A DNA stretch of 64,000 bases. Origin: an uncultured Acetobacteraceae bacterium. GTDB lineage: Bacteria; Pseudomonadota; Alphaproteobacteria; Acetobacterales; Acetobacteraceae. The notes under the pieces are model-generated. The model made no database searches, was not told the origin of the DNA, and saw only the letters and a list, made by a program, of their open reading frames with translations. This document shows, one piece after another, positions 53,744 through 63,781 of the stretch; position 1 is the stretch's first letter, and the number at the start of each line of letters is the position of its first letter. The position numbers and the translations under genes are program-made. The DNA is taken from positions 62,001 through 126,000 of the forward strand of contig CAIVPZ010000154.1 of assembly GCA_903907955.1 (NCBI GenBank). The letters run 5' to 3'.

Positions 53744-55587
53744 GCGACATACCGCTCGATCCGGCGATGGCGTGGGCATCGCCATCGCGAAGCCGCACCG
53801 TCGCGTCCCGGTTCCGGCAATCGCTGTTTGGCCGGCTGCTTCCCTACATCAACCGGCATCGCTGGCGGTTCTGGCCGGCCATGTTGAGCGTCAACAGCAG
53901 CCGGCTGGTCGAAGCCACCATTCCGATCTACCTCAAGCTCGGCATCGACCGGGTTTCGGTGGGCGACCGCGACCTGGCATATCCGGTGCTCATGATCCTT
54001 GGCCTGATGCTGTTGCGGTACCTGCTGCTCAACACCGGACGAAGACTGATCCGTACCACCGCCGTGCAGGTTGGGTTTGAACTTCGCCAAACGCTGTTTT
54101 GGCACCTGGGGTTGCAGGGACCGTCATTCTTCGCCCGTTACCCCATCGGCGACCTGATGGCGCGGGCGATCAATGATATCGCCCTGGTGCGCCAGTTCGT
54201 CGGGCAGGGAACCCGGCTGACGGTGATGCTGTGCTTTTCGTCGGTGATCGCTTTCGTTTTTATGTGGCAGCAATCTTCCGCGCTGACGCTCATGCTGCTG
54301 CCGGTGATGCCAGTGCTCGCGATCATCGCCTGGGTACTGGCCCGCGTCATCCTGGTGCGATCGGAGCGGGTGCAGGCCGGGTTTTCCACCCTGTCCGAGC
54401 AGGTGCAGGAAAACCTCAACGGCATCCTAACCATCCAGGCGCATGCCCAGGAGGATTCCGAAATCGAACGCTTCACCCGCCAGGCGAGCCGTTACGGCGA
54501 GCAGTACTACGGCCTGATGGCAGCGAACTCGGTGCTGACTGCCCTCATGGCCGTGGGAGGCGGGGTGGTGATGCTGATCGTCGTGGGGTTCGGCGGCAGC
54601 GAGGTGCTGGACGGCACGATCACGGTGGGCACGTTCACCGCCTTCATCTTCTACCTCGGCATGCTGCTGACACTGGTCAAGGAGAGCGGCAACCTCATTA
54701 CCCTGTATCAGCGGGCCACCTCTGCCGCGACGCGGATATTCGAATTGCTGAAACATCCGCCGGAGATCACCGACGGGCCCGACGCCGTTCCAGTTGAATC
54801 GGTCCGCGGACAGATCATCCTGCACAGCCTCAGCTACAATCATACCGCCAGCAATGGTCATTCGGCGCGTGCGCTCGGCCCGGTGACGTTCACGATCGAG
54901 GCGGGGGAAATGATCGCCGTGATCGGGCGGGTCGGGACCGGCAAGTCCACCCTGTTGCGGCTGCTGGTGCGGCTGCTCGATCCACCGGCCGGCAGCATCT
55001 TTCTGGACGGCCGCGACCTTCGGACCATACCGCTGGCGCTGTTACGCAGCCAGATTGCCCTGGTGGCCCAGGACCCCTTTCTCTTCGCCGCACCGTTCAC
55101 GGAAAACATTGCCTTTGATGATCCGCAGCGGTCCGAGGACCAGATCTGGCAGGCCGCCGAAGCCGCCCATCTGCATGCGATGATCCAGCGTCTCCCGGAC
55201 GGGTTGGGCACCGTCATCGGGGAGCGGGGTGTCACCCTGTCCGGAGGACAAAAGCAAAGGACCAGCCTGGCACGCGGCCTGATCCGGCAGACACCGGTTC
55301 TCTTGCTCGACGATTGCTTCTCGGCGGTCGATACCGAGACCGAGGAGGTCATCCTGTCCCGCCTGAAACGGGTGCGGCAAGGCCGCACGACCATCCTGGT
55401 GTCGCACCGGGTTTCCACCACGCGCTATGCGGACCGCATCATCGTTCTTGCCGATGGACGGATCGCTGAATCCGGCACTCACTCGGAATTGCTGGCGCTT
55501 GGCGGCACCTATGCGACGCTGGCCCGGCTGCAAGGCCGCCCGCACGAGGTCTCACCTGCCCCCGCGGCGCCGGAGGGAATGGCATGA
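53740..55587 (+). CDS. heterodimeric ABC exporter, subunit with degenerate catalytic residue
   Basis: A 615-residue type IV (MsbA/BmrC-like) half-transporter. A six-helix membrane domain (residues about 30-320) precedes the ATPase: Walker A GRVGTGKST, signature LSGGQKQR and Walker B VLLLDDCFSAVD. The residue after the Walker B Asp is Asp, not the catalytic Glu, while its signature is canonical. The next gene has the reverse pattern, so this is the degenerate-site subunit of a heterodimer, as in TM287/288 or BmrCD. Starts at GTG 53740 overlapping the TPR stop. It may export a product or a metallophore-like molecule; direction and substrate are inferred. Confidence 0.88.
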   Translation: MSDIPLDPAMAWASPSRSRTVASRFRQSLFGRLLPYINRHRWRFWPAMLSVNSSRLVEATIPIYLKLGIDRVSVGDRDLAYPVLMILGLMLLRYLLLNTGRRLIRTTAVQVGFELRQTLFWHLGLQGPSFFARYPIGDLMARAINDIALVRQFVGQGTRLTVMLCFSSVIAFVFMWQQSSALTLMLLPVMPVLAIIAWVLARVILVRSERVQAGFSTLSEQVQENLNGILTIQAHAQEDSEIERFTRQASRYGEQYYGLMAANSVLTALMAVGGGVVMLIVVGFGGSEVLDGTITVGTFTAFIFYLGMLLTLVKESGNLITLYQRATSAATRIFELLKHPPEITDGPDAVPVESVRGQIILHSLSYNHTASNGHSARALGPVTFTIEAGEMIAVIGRVGTGKSTLLRLLVRLLDPPAGSIFLDGRDLRTIPLALLRSQIALVAQDPFLFAAPFTENIAFDDPQRSEDQIWQAAEAAHLHAMIQRLPDGLGTVIGERGVTLSGGQKQRTSLARGLIRQTPVLLLDDCFSAVDTETEEVILSRLKRVRQGRTTILVSHRVSTTRYADRIIVLADGRIAESGTHSELLALGGTYATLARLQGRPHEVSPAPAAPEGMA

Positions 55588-57482
55588 TGCCGGCGGCGAT
55601 GCATCCAGGCCGCCCGGGGACGGCGCGGGACCATTCCGTGTTCGATGCGGAGATCGACCCGCGCAAGCTGTCGCTAGGCTCCATGTGGCGGCTGGCTCGA
55701 TGGATCGTCCCGTACCGGAGGCAGGCATTCGGGGCTATTGCGCTGGCCTTGCTGTCGGCGAGTGCGGCGGTGCTGGCGCCGGTGATCGTCAGCCGCGTGG
55801 TCGTCGATGGCATTCTGCTGCCGGAAGGCAAAGTGGAAGCCCCGGATTACGGCCAGAAGGCACTGACCGCGCATCTTGTAGCCCTGAGCGGGCTGCCGCC
55901 GCTGGCAGCGGCGTGCCTGATCTATGTCTTCTGGGTCTCGCTGTGGGCCGTCAGCGGGCATTATTTCCGCATCCTGCTGGCGCGCACCGCGCTGCAGGGG
56001 CTGCGCGATCTGCGCCATGACCTGTTCGTGCATCTTGAGCACCTGCCGTCGTCATTTTACGACAGGGTGGCGGTCGGCCGGGTGATGACCCGTCTGACCA
56101 ATGACGTGGAAACGCTGTTCGAAATGCTGGCCGGCTTCGGCGTACTGGTGGGCGAATTCGTACCGTTCTTCGTCGCGGCGACCATCATGCTTTCGCTCGA
56201 CCCGAGCCTGACTCTCGATCTGGCTACCATTCTGCCGGTCGTTCTGGTGGCCACTTACCTGTTCCGCCAGCGGTCGCGGAAAATCTACCGCGACATCCGC
56301 TCCAGCCTGTCACGGCTCAACGAGAACCTGCACGAGAATCTGTCGGGCATCGAGGTGGTGCAGTTGCATGGTCGTGAGGAAATCAATTTCGCCCGCTATA
56401 CGGCCATCAACCAGGAGAACCGTGACGCCGAACGGCGCGCCATCATGGTGGATACCATCTACAATCCTGCCATGGACAGCCTGGCCTATCTGGCAATGGC
56501 GGCGATCCTGTGGATCGGCGGCCATCATGCCCTGAACGGGTCGGTGACGCTGGGATCTGTGATCCTGTTCGCGCAGTTTAGCGACATGCTGTTCCGCCCC
56601 ATTGTTGCCATGGGCGAGCAGTGGAACGTGGTGTTCCGCGCAGCGGCCAGCAGCGAGCGGATATTTCAGGCGCTGGACTGGAAAGAGGGTTTGAAGCGGC
56701 CCTCCAACCCTGTGCCGTTGCCCGGCACTGTGCGCGGCAAGATCGAATTCCGTCACCTGACCTTTGGATACCGAATGGGCACCCCGGTTCTCAAGGACGT
56801 GAACCTGACCATTGAACCCGGCGAGTGTGTCGCCGTCGTCGGCCCCACCGGATCGGGCAAGACCAGCCTGATCCGCCTGCTGTGCCGGTTCTATGACGTT
56901 CCGGAAGGCTCAATCCTGCTTGATGACATCGACATCATGCGGGTCAACCCGGCCAGTGTCCGCCGGAGCATCGGTGTGGTTCTGCAAGATTTCCACATCT
57001 TCTCCGGCACCGTTTTCGACAATATCGCGATGGGCAATCCCGCCGTCACCCGCGAGCTTGCCGAACGGGCTGCCCGCATGGTGAATGCCGACGGCTTCAT
57101 CGCGTCGCTGCCCGACGGGTTCGACACGGTGCTGACCGAACGCGGCCGTAATCTGTCGCAAGGTCAACGGCAGTTGCTTGCCTTCGCCCGGGTGCTGGCG
57201 CTGTCGCCGAAGATCCTGGTTCTGGATGAGGCAACCGCCAGCATCGACACCGAGACCGAAATGCTGATCCAGGCCGCTCTGGCCCGGGTCAAGACGGGCC
57301 GGACGTGCGTCATTATCGCGCATCGGCTGCAAACGATCCAGGAAGCCGATCGGATCGTGGTGCTTGATCGCGGCGAGATTGCCGACATCGGCAGTCATCG
57401 GGAGTTGATGTCCCGCGGTGGTCTGTATCGGACTCTGTACGATCTGCATGCGCAGGAAACGCGGCAACTTCTGCCGGTCTGA
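55584..57482 (+). CDS. heterodimeric ABC exporter, catalytic-Glu subunit
   Basis: A 632-residue partner half-transporter coupled by ATGA. It has a six-helix membrane domain, Walker A GPTGSGKTS, altered signature LSQGQRQL, and Walker B ILVLDEATASID with the catalytic Glu. Combined with the preceding subunit it gives one canonical and one degenerate ATP site. The position between the Ton system and a Fe-S carrier gene is unusual for an exporter. Confidence 0.9.
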   Translation: MMPAAMHPGRPGTARDHSVFDAEIDPRKLSLGSMWRLARWIVPYRRQAFGAIALALLSASAAVLAPVIVSRVVVDGILLPEGKVEAPDYGQKALTAHLVALSGLPPLAAACLIYVFWVSLWAVSGHYFRILLARTALQGLRDLRHDLFVHLEHLPSSFYDRVAVGRVMTRLTNDVETLFEMLAGFGVLVGEFVPFFVAATIMLSLDPSLTLDLATILPVVLVATYLFRQRSRKIYRDIRSSLSRLNENLHENLSGIEVVQLHGREEINFARYTAINQENRDAERRAIMVDTIYNPAMDSLAYLAMAAILWIGGHHALNGSVTLGSVILFAQFSDMLFRPIVAMGEQWNVVFRAAASSERIFQALDWKEGLKRPSNPVPLPGTVRGKIEFRHLTFGYRMGTPVLKDVNLTIEPGECVAVVGPTGSGKTSLIRLLCRFYDVPEGSILLDDIDIMRVNPASVRRSIGVVLQDFHIFSGTVFDNIAMGNPAVTRELAERAARMVNADGFIASLPDGFDTVLTERGRNLSQGQRQLLAFARVLALSPKILVLDEATASIDTETEMLIQAALARVKTGRTCVIIAHRLQTIQEADRIVVLDRGEIADIGSHRELMSRGGLYRTLYDLHAQETRQLLPV

Positions 57483-57506
57483 ACCCAATGTCAAAGGAGC
57501 GGATTC

Positions 57507-57845
57507 ATGGCGCCTCGTCCCCTTGTCTCACTGACCCCGTCCGCCGGCGAGCGGGTCAGGACCATGCTGGCCAACCGCGAGAAGCCGGCCGTCGGGATCC
57601 GTGTTGGCGTGCGCTCGCAGGGGTGTTCCGGTTTCGGCTACATCCTGGAATTCGCTGACGAGGTGTATCCCTTCGACGAAGTCGTGGAGGACCAGGGCGT
57701 GACCGTGCTGGTCGATCCGGAAGCCACGCTGGCGATTTTCGGCACCGAAATTGATTGGGTGCAGACGGCGACCGAAACGAAATTCGTCTTCCTTAACCCC
57801 AACGAGAAGGCGCGCTGCGGCTGCGGCGAATCCTTCTGCGTGTGA
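57507..57845 (+). CDS. A-type Fe-S carrier (IscA/SufA/HesB family)
   Basis: A 112-residue HesB-like protein with Cys40 (SQGCSGFGY) and the C-terminal CGC (Cys104, Cys106) at the classical spacing of 63 residues, plus Cys111. A-type carriers hold and transfer Fe-S clusters to client enzymes in the cytoplasm. AAAGGAG lies about 6 nt before the ATG. In this island its clients are probably the HAD/BCR subunits, the activator or the ferredoxins. Confidence 0.92.
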   Translation: MAPRPLVSLTPSAGERVRTMLANREKPAVGIRVGVRSQGCSGFGYILEFADEVYPFDEVVEDQGVTVLVDPEATLAIFGTEIDWVQTATETKFVFLNPNEKARCGCGESFCV

Positions 57846-57908
57846 TCGCTTTCCCGCGACTGTCTTGCGGGCGACAGCGTTGAATTCGGGCGAACGCAGG
57901 AGGATGGA

Positions 57909-59303
57909 ATGTCCCATTCCAACCATGTCGTCGCGATCATCGGCGGCGGATTATCCGGCGCGGCGCTGGCCAGTCTTTTGCTGTCGACGCGATCCGCGGA
58001 GATCGATGTGCACCTGGTGGAACCGCTTGCCGACCCGGCATGGCGGTACGCCAATGGCGATGCCGGGTTGTCCCGCATCCTGAACGTGCCGGCCGGGCGG
58101 ATGAGCCTTTACACCGACGGTCCCGAGGATTTCGTTCGCTGGGTCCGGCAGCATGGCGCGCGCCTGGGCTGGCCTCAGGCGGCATCGGCGAATGCTGCGT
58201 CCTACCTGCCCCGCGCCCTGTTTTTCCAGTATGTCCAGGCAGCGCTGGCGAAAGCCGAGGCTTGGGCGGCGGCCGATAGGCCGGCGCCGCTGGTACGCCA
58301 CACCGGGCGGATTTGCCAGTTGGCGGCTACGGCGGATGGCAGGGTCCTCCTGGAATTCGACCACGGCAGCAGCATCGTTGCCGATACCGCCGTGCTGGCG
58401 CCTAGTGTCCGGGCGCCCGCGATTCCGTTCGCCGTGGAGGGCGAGGGAGCCTGCTTCGTCGCCGATCCCAGGACGAAGGATGCGTTGGCTGGCGTGCGGC
58501 GCGATGACCGGGTGCTGGTGGTCGGGACCGGGCTGATGATGGTGGAGGTGATCGCCGCTCTTGACCGTTCGCGCCATCGTGGTCCGGTGACCGCGGTGTC
58601 TCCACATGGCTTGCTGCCTCGTGTCCGCGGTGTGTCGGAGCAGTTGCCGACGGTGCTGACCGAGGCGGACATGCGCCGGGGCCTCCGGCATGTGGTGGGC
58701 CTGTTCCGTGCCGTGATCGCGGAGGGCCACGCGGATTGGCGCAGCGCGATCGATTCGCTGCGTCCCATTCTGCACCTTCTGTGGGCAGCCCTGCCACCCG
58801 ACGACCAGGACCGGTTGGAGCGCCATCTGCGGCCGTTCTGGGACGTGCATCGGCATCGCATGCCGGCGGAGTCGGCGGATCTTCTGCTGCGCTGGGCTGC
58901 CCATGGTCAGATCCGGATTGTCGCAGGCCGCGTCCTGCGCCTGGCGCAGCATCCCGCTGGGGCGGACGTGATGGTCCAGCCACGTGCCGCCCGGTCGGCC
59001 GAAAGCTGGACGGTGGACCGCGTGGTCAATTGCGCTGCGCCGGCTGCGCTGTTTTCCGCGCCCCGGGACGAGTTTGCGGAGAGCCTGCTTGCCGCAGGGC
59101 TCGCCCGCCCGAATCGGATCGGCAAGGGATTCGACCTTGCGTCCGATGGTCGCTTGATAGATGCCGCCGGTCATCCGCGGGACAACATCTTCGTCGTCGG
59201 GCAGGCGCGGCTGGGTCACGTGTTCGACGAGACCCGGATTTCGAGCTTGAGGCCGCAATTGGAGGCGCTGGCGGCTCATCTGACGAGGGTGGCGTCGCGC
59301 TAG
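57909..59303 (+). CDS. FAD/NAD(P)-binding protein (COG4529/YdhS-like)
   Basis: A 464-residue flavoprotein with an N-terminal FAD-binding fold (VVAIIGGGLSGAALASLLLS), a second dinucleotide site (DDRVLVVGTGLMMVEVIAAL) and a C-terminal FAD motif (RDNIFVVGQARLGHVFDETR). The family (YdhS-like, FAD-NAD(P)-binding) has no firmly assigned reaction; it resembles monooxygenase or reductase folds. It is the last gene of the island. The IS630 composite inserted at the TA of its TAG stop codon; the codon is kept at both junctions, so the protein is unaffected but its terminator has been moved to 63.9 kb. Confidence 0.83.
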   Translation: MSHSNHVVAIIGGGLSGAALASLLLSTRSAEIDVHLVEPLADPAWRYANGDAGLSRILNVPAGRMSLYTDGPEDFVRWVRQHGARLGWPQAASANAASYLPRALFFQYVQAALAKAEAWAAADRPAPLVRHTGRICQLAATADGRVLLEFDHGSSIVADTAVLAPSVRAPAIPFAVEGEGACFVADPRTKDALAGVRRDDRVLVVGTGLMMVEVIAALDRSRHRGPVTAVSPHGLLPRVRGVSEQLPTVLTEADMRRGLRHVVGLFRAVIAEGHADWRSAIDSLRPILHLLWAALPPDDQDRLERHLRPFWDVHRHRMPAESADLLLRWAAHGQIRIVAGRVLRLAQHPAGADVMVQPRAARSAESWTVDRVVNCAAPAALFSAPRDEFAESLLAAGLARPNRIGKGFDLASDGRLIDAAGHPRDNIFVVGQARLGHVFDETRISSLRPQLEALAAHLTRVASR

Positions 59304-59310
59304 AGCATTT

Positions 59311-59846
59311 TCACCCTGACTGGACATAGCCGGCATGCCGGATGAAGTTCCTGCATTCTTCCGGCGAGACAGAGCCGGTGATGGAGCCGAGCGCCTTCCA
59401 GAGGGCATCGACGGTGCGCAGGGCCATGGCGCGCAGCTGAGACTTGAGCTTGGCGAAGACCTGCTCGATCGGGTTTAGATCGGGGCTGTAGGCTGGCAGA
59501 AACCGCACGCTTGCGCCGACCCCTTCGATAGCCCGGCGCACGTCGGGCTTTTTGTGTGACGACAGGTTGTCCATCACGACGATGTCGCTCGGCGTCAGGG
59601 TCGGCACCAGAACCTGTTCGACATAGGCCGTGAACAGGTCGCCGTTGATCGCGCCATCGAACACTGCGGGCGCGACCCGTCCATCTTCGCGCAAGGCGGC
59701 GATGAAAGTGGAGGTCTTCCAGTGACCATGCGGGCTGGTATCGATCAGCCGCGTGCCACGCGGCGAACGACCATACAGGCGGACCATGTTGGTCTTGGTC
59801 CAGGTTTCGTCGATGAAGACCAGCTTTCCCGGGTTCAGGCTGGGCT
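59311..59846 (-). pseudogene. IS630-family transposase, C-terminal fragment
   Basis: The catalytic DDE domain is present: first Asp in [13 protein letters not shown], second in [18 protein letters not shown], and the Glu in [18 protein letters not shown]. It ends [13 protein letters not shown]. It starts abruptly at [10 protein letters not shown] where the IS21 end begins. The N-terminal DNA-binding half is about 3.6 kb away at 63.5-63.8 kb. Confidence 0.88.
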
Positions 59847-59935
59847 GTGTTGATTTTCGCTGAGAACTGACCCGGGGTTTTCGCTGAGAACTGACCCGCC
59901 TGCGAGTGTGTTTCGTGGCCTGCGGCTGGGTCAAG

Positions 59936-60709
59936 TCATGGCTTTTTCCTCCCGGGCTTGGTGGTCGCGGCACTGGCCTTGAAGCGGAAGCTGTCGTTTC
60001 CGGTTTCGAGGATGTGGCAGTGGTGGGTGAGGCGATCGAGCAGCGCGGTGGTCATCTTGGCGTCCACGAACACCCCCGCCCATTCGCTGAAGCTGAGGTT
60101 GGTTGTGATGACGACGCTCGTGCGCTCGTAGAGCTTGCTCAGCAGGTGGAAGAGCAAGGCGCCGCCGGAGGCGCTGAACGGCAGGTAGCCGAGTTCGTCG
60201 AGGATCACGAGGTCCGTATGGACCAGCCGTTCGGCAAGCTGGCCCGCCTTTCCCTGGGCCTTCTCCTGCTCCAGCCCATTGACGAGTTCGACGGTGGAGA
60301 AGAACCGCACCTTCTTGCGATGATGTTCAACAGCCTGGACGCCGAGCGCCGTTGCGACATGGGTTTTTCCCGTCCCTGGGCCGCCGACGAGAACCACATT
60401 GTAGGCGCCGTCGAGGAACTCGCAGCGGTAGAGCTGCCGGACCAGGGCCTCGTTGACCTCGCTGGCGCCGAAGTCGAACCCGGAGATGTCCTTGTAGGTG
60501 GGGAACCGGGCGGCCTTGAGCTGGTAGGCGATGGAGCGGACCTCGCGCTCGGCCATCTCGGCCTTCAGCAACTGCGACAGGATGGGCACCGCGGCTTCGA
60601 AGGCCGGTGATCCCTGCTCCATCAGTTCGCCGACCGCCTGCGCCATGCCGAACATCTTCAGGCCGCGCAGCATGACCACGACCGCGGCGCTGGCGGGATC
60701 ATGCCGCAT
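59936..60709 (-). CDS. istB: IS21-family helper ATPase IstB
   Basis: A 257-residue AAA+ protein with Walker [16 protein letters not shown], Walker [15 protein letters not shown] and sensor region [16 protein letters not shown]. It assists IstA in target selection. ATG 60709 overlaps the istA end by 11 nt. It appears intact. Confidence 0.92.
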   Translation of the reverse strand: MRHDPASAAVVVMLRGLKMFGMAQAVGELMEQGSPAFEAAVPILSQLLKAEMAEREVRSIAYQLKAARFPTYKDISGFDFGASEVNEALVRQLYRCEFLDGAYNVVLVGGPGTGKTHVATALGVQAVEHHRKKVRFFSTVELVNGLEQEKAQGKAGQLAERLVHTDLVILDELGYLPFSASGGALLFHLLSKLYERTSVVITTNLSFSEWAGVFVDAKMTTALLDRLTHHCHILETGNDSFRFKASAATTKPGRKKP

Positions 60710-62272
60710 GATCCGCCTCCTGCCGGGCGGCCGCGGTTCGCAACGCATCGTAGCGTTCGACGTTGGCCTGCGGCTCCTGGCGCAGGGACAGGGCGTTCGG
60801 CGCGTCGATGGCGGCCGCCGGTGCCTTGGCGTCGACCAGCCGGTGCAGCAGGTTCAGGATGTGAGTCTTGGTCGGCAGGGCGGCCTCCAGGGCCAACTCG
60901 ACGGCGCACAGCACGGCTTCCTCGTCGTGCTGCAGAACCAGCGCCAGGATCTCCACCATCTCCCGGTCGCCGCCTTGCCGCTTCAGCAGGTGGCCTTGCA
61001 GGCGCCGGAACGCCTCCGGCAGGTCAGCGAACGGCGCGCCGTTGCGCAGGGCGCCCGGCTTGCGCTGGATCACCGCCAGATAGTGCCGCCAGTCGTAGAC
61101 TGTTCGGCCCGGCAGATGATGCGACCGCTCGATGACGCGCGGATGCTCGCAGACGACCTGCCCTTCCGCCGCCACCACGATCCGGTCCGGGTAAACCCGC
61201 ACGCTGACCGGCCGGTTGGCGAACGAGGCGGGAACGCTGTAGCGGTTGCGGTCCAGGTGGATCAGGCAGGTGGGCGACACGCGCTTGGTGTGCTCGACGA
61301 AGCCGTCGAAAGGCGGCGTCAGCGTCATCAGGCTGGACTTCTCAGCGGCCCAGGCGTCGGCGATGCTGCCGGGCAAGGTGCCGTGCGGGACCTGCTCCCA
61401 GAGTTCAACGCAACGCCGTTCCAGCCAGGCGTTCAACGCGTCGCGGTCGGGAAAGGACGGCATCGGCTGCCACAGGCGATGGCGTGCGTCCCGGACGTTC
61501 TTCTCGACCTGTCCGTTGGGCCGGCTTACGCGGCCTTCGGCCACGGTCCGGCCCAACCCCAGCCCGACGCGGGATTGCAGAACTCGGCGTCGAACACGTA
61601 GTGGCTGGCCATCGCCTGGAAGCGGCTGTTCACGGTGCGCGCCTTGCCGCGACCGACCTTGTCGACCGCCGTCCGCATGTTGTCGTAGATGCCGCGCCCC
61701 GGCACGCCGCCCAGCACACGGAACGCGTGGTAGTGGGCGTCGAACAGCATCTCGTGCGTCTGCAGCGGATACGCACGCACAATGAAGGCGCGGCTGAACG
61801 ACAGCTTGAAATGCGCGACCTGCAGCTTGGTCCGTTCGCCGCCGAGGATCGCCCAGTCCTCGCTCCAGTCGAACTGGAAGGCTTCGCCGGGCTGGAAGGC
61901 CAGCGGCACGAACGTGCCGCGCCCGGCGCCTTGCTGTTCCCGTATCCGCTCGGCCTTCCAGGCACGGCAGAAGGCCGCCACCCGGCCGTAGGATCCGCCG
62001 TAGCCCAGCACGGCCAGGTCGGCGTGCAACTGCCTCACCGTGCGCCGCTGCTTACGCCACTTGCCCGCTTCCACCTTCAGCCATAGCGCCAGCTTGTCGG
62101 CGAACGCGTCCAACTTGCTGGACCGCTTCGGAACCTTGAACTTCGGCTCCGCAGCGCCCGACCGCAGGTATCTGCGGACAGTGTTCCGCGACAGCCCCGT
62201 CCGCCGCGCAATCTCCCGAATCGGCACTTCCTCTCGTAAAGCCCAACGTCGGATGACGCTCAGAAACGCCAT
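60699..62272 (-). pseudogene. istA: IS21-family transposase IstA, interrupted by a palindromic insertion
   Basis: The N-terminal half (MAFLSVIRRWALREEVPIRE; DDE residues from FQFDWSEDWAILGG and GIYDNMRTAVDKVGRG) runs to FCNPASGW. The C-terminal half resumes at GQVEKNVRDARHRLW. Between them lies about 43 bp containing the inverted repeat 61515-61524/61548-61557, which shifts the frame and adds a stop codon. The transposase is therefore split. Confidence 0.85.
61515..61557. repeat. 43-bp palindromic insertion in istA
   Basis: GTTGGGCCGG (61515-61524) and CCGGCCCAAC (61548-61557) are perfect 10-bp inverted arms. The 23-nt loop itself contains GGCC-TTC-GGCC, so the whole unit can form a branched hairpin. 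It matches no istA coding sequence. Confidence 0.7.
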
Positions 62273-62377
62273 GTCGATCACCCCTTCATCCCCCGCTTGT
62301 CCCAGCGGGGCAGGTTCGAACATGGGTCAATTCTCAGTGGAAAATCCCGGCGTGGCCGGGTCAGTTCTCAGTGGAAC

Positions 62378-63331
62378 TCAACACATGTAGGCGAGCACGT
62401 CGAGCTCGCTGTCATCCATGAAGGCGGCAAGCTTGGGAAAGCGGGGCCGGAACTGATCGGCGACATGCCGCCAGGTGGCCCGCGCACTGGCCTGGTCGGG
62501 TTGCAGGAACGCCTGGCGCAGCGCCGCCGAGACCATCGTCGTCTGCCCCTTCGGCACGTAGGACAGCGCGTTGCGCATCCAGTGCACGCGGCACCTTTGC
62601 CACCCGGCCCGCAGCACCCGCGCGATCGCCGCCTTCAGCCCCTCGTGGGCATCGGAGATCACCAGCTTCACGCCCTTCAGGCCGCGCTTCAACAGGCTCT
62701 TGAGGAAAGTCGACCAGAAGGTCTCGGCCTCGGAGGGACCGATGTGCAGGCCGACGATCTCACGCTTCCCCTCGGTGTTCACCGCCACAGCGATTATCGC
62801 CGCCACCGAGACGATGCGCCCGCCTTCGCGCTGCTTCAGGTAGGTCGCGTCGAGCCACAGATACGGCCATTCGCCGTCGAGCTGGCGCTCCAGGAAGCCG
62901 CTCACGCGCTCGTCGATGTCGCGGCACAGCTTCGATACCGTGGACTTCGAGATGCCCGACAGACCCATCGCCTGCACCAGCTCGTCCACCTTGCGGGTGG
63001 AGACGCCGCCGATCCAGGCTTCCTGGATAACCGCCATCAGCGCCCGTTCGGAGGTCTTCCGCGCCTCCAGAAACGGCGGGAAGTAGCTGCCCTGCCGCAG
63101 CTTCGGGATCCGAAGCTGCAGCGTGCCCAGCCGGGTGTCGAGAGCGCGGTCGCGATAGCCGTTGCGCCAGGTCGCGCGCTCGCCGGTGCGCTCATAGCGA
63201 CCGGCGCCGATCTGGCCATCCACGTCAGCTTCCATCAGCATCTGCAACACCGCCTCCGCCACGGAGCGCAGGAAGTCGCCGTCTCCGGCCTTCTGCAGCA
63301 GCTCCGCCAGTGGCATTCTCTCGTCGGTCAT
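62378..63331 (-). pseudogene. IS256-family transposase, C-terminally truncated
   Basis: 317 residues of a mutator-type transposase (MTDERMPLAELLQKAG start after an AGGAG site; WLDATYLKQREGGR with the first Asp; KLVISDAHEGLKAAIARVL with the second Asp; WQRCRVHWMRNAL). The frame runs into the IS21 end at VLAYMC-stop. About 60-80 C-terminal residues, including the catalytic Glu region, are missing, as is the far end of the element. Confidence 0.85.
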
Positions 63332-63418
63332 CGGATCTCCTGTCGGCGTTCGGGTGAGGTCGCAACAACTCCACCTTAGCCGCCTGGAACCGATGGCCAC
63401 TCCAGCTACACCGCCGAT

Positions 63419-63781
63419 CTACACCCCCGGCGCGCGACGATTCTCCACCACGTCCGTGGACGCTATCGGTCTTTTGCTGGCTGAGACCTTGTGCGTCTGC
63501 AGCAACCAGGCTTTGATTTCCTCGATCGTCGCGTCCGGGCGAGCCTGCACGTACTCTTGGATTGCCGTGAACTGGCCGGTCAGTTTGCGCGGCACGTGAC
63601 ACCGCTGCGGCTTGGCCGTCGTCTCGCCCGTGCGGCTGCGCCGGCTGAGGGCTTTGGAAACATACGAAATGCTGACAAACAGCGCCTCAGCGATCTGACC
63701 TACGCGCAGGCCCGCATCCGACGCCGCGAACACGCGTTCGCGCAGGTCCTGGGCGTACGCCCGCCCTCGCTTCCAAAGCAT
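63419..63781 (-). pseudogene. IS630-family transposase, N-terminal fragment
   Basis: The helix-turn-helix N-terminal domain of the IS630 transposase begins at 63781 (YAQDLRERVFAASDAGLRVG; ALFVSISYVSKALSRRSRTG). Similarity ends near EIKAWLLQTHKVSAS (about 63476); the remaining codons come from the neighbouring IS256-type sequence. Confidence 0.85.

Larger units (their letters stand above)
59848..62383 (-). mobile_element. IS21-family element (2536 bp), istA damaged
   Basis: It starts TGTTGATTTTCGCTGAGAAC and, read from the other end, TGTTGAGTTCCACTGAGAAC, with further TGAGAACTGACCC repeats inside both ends, as is typical for IS21. It holds istA and istB on the minus strand. The flanks (CTGGGC at left, CATGTA at right) show no matching duplication, so it no longer sits in its original target. 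Confidence 0.88.
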
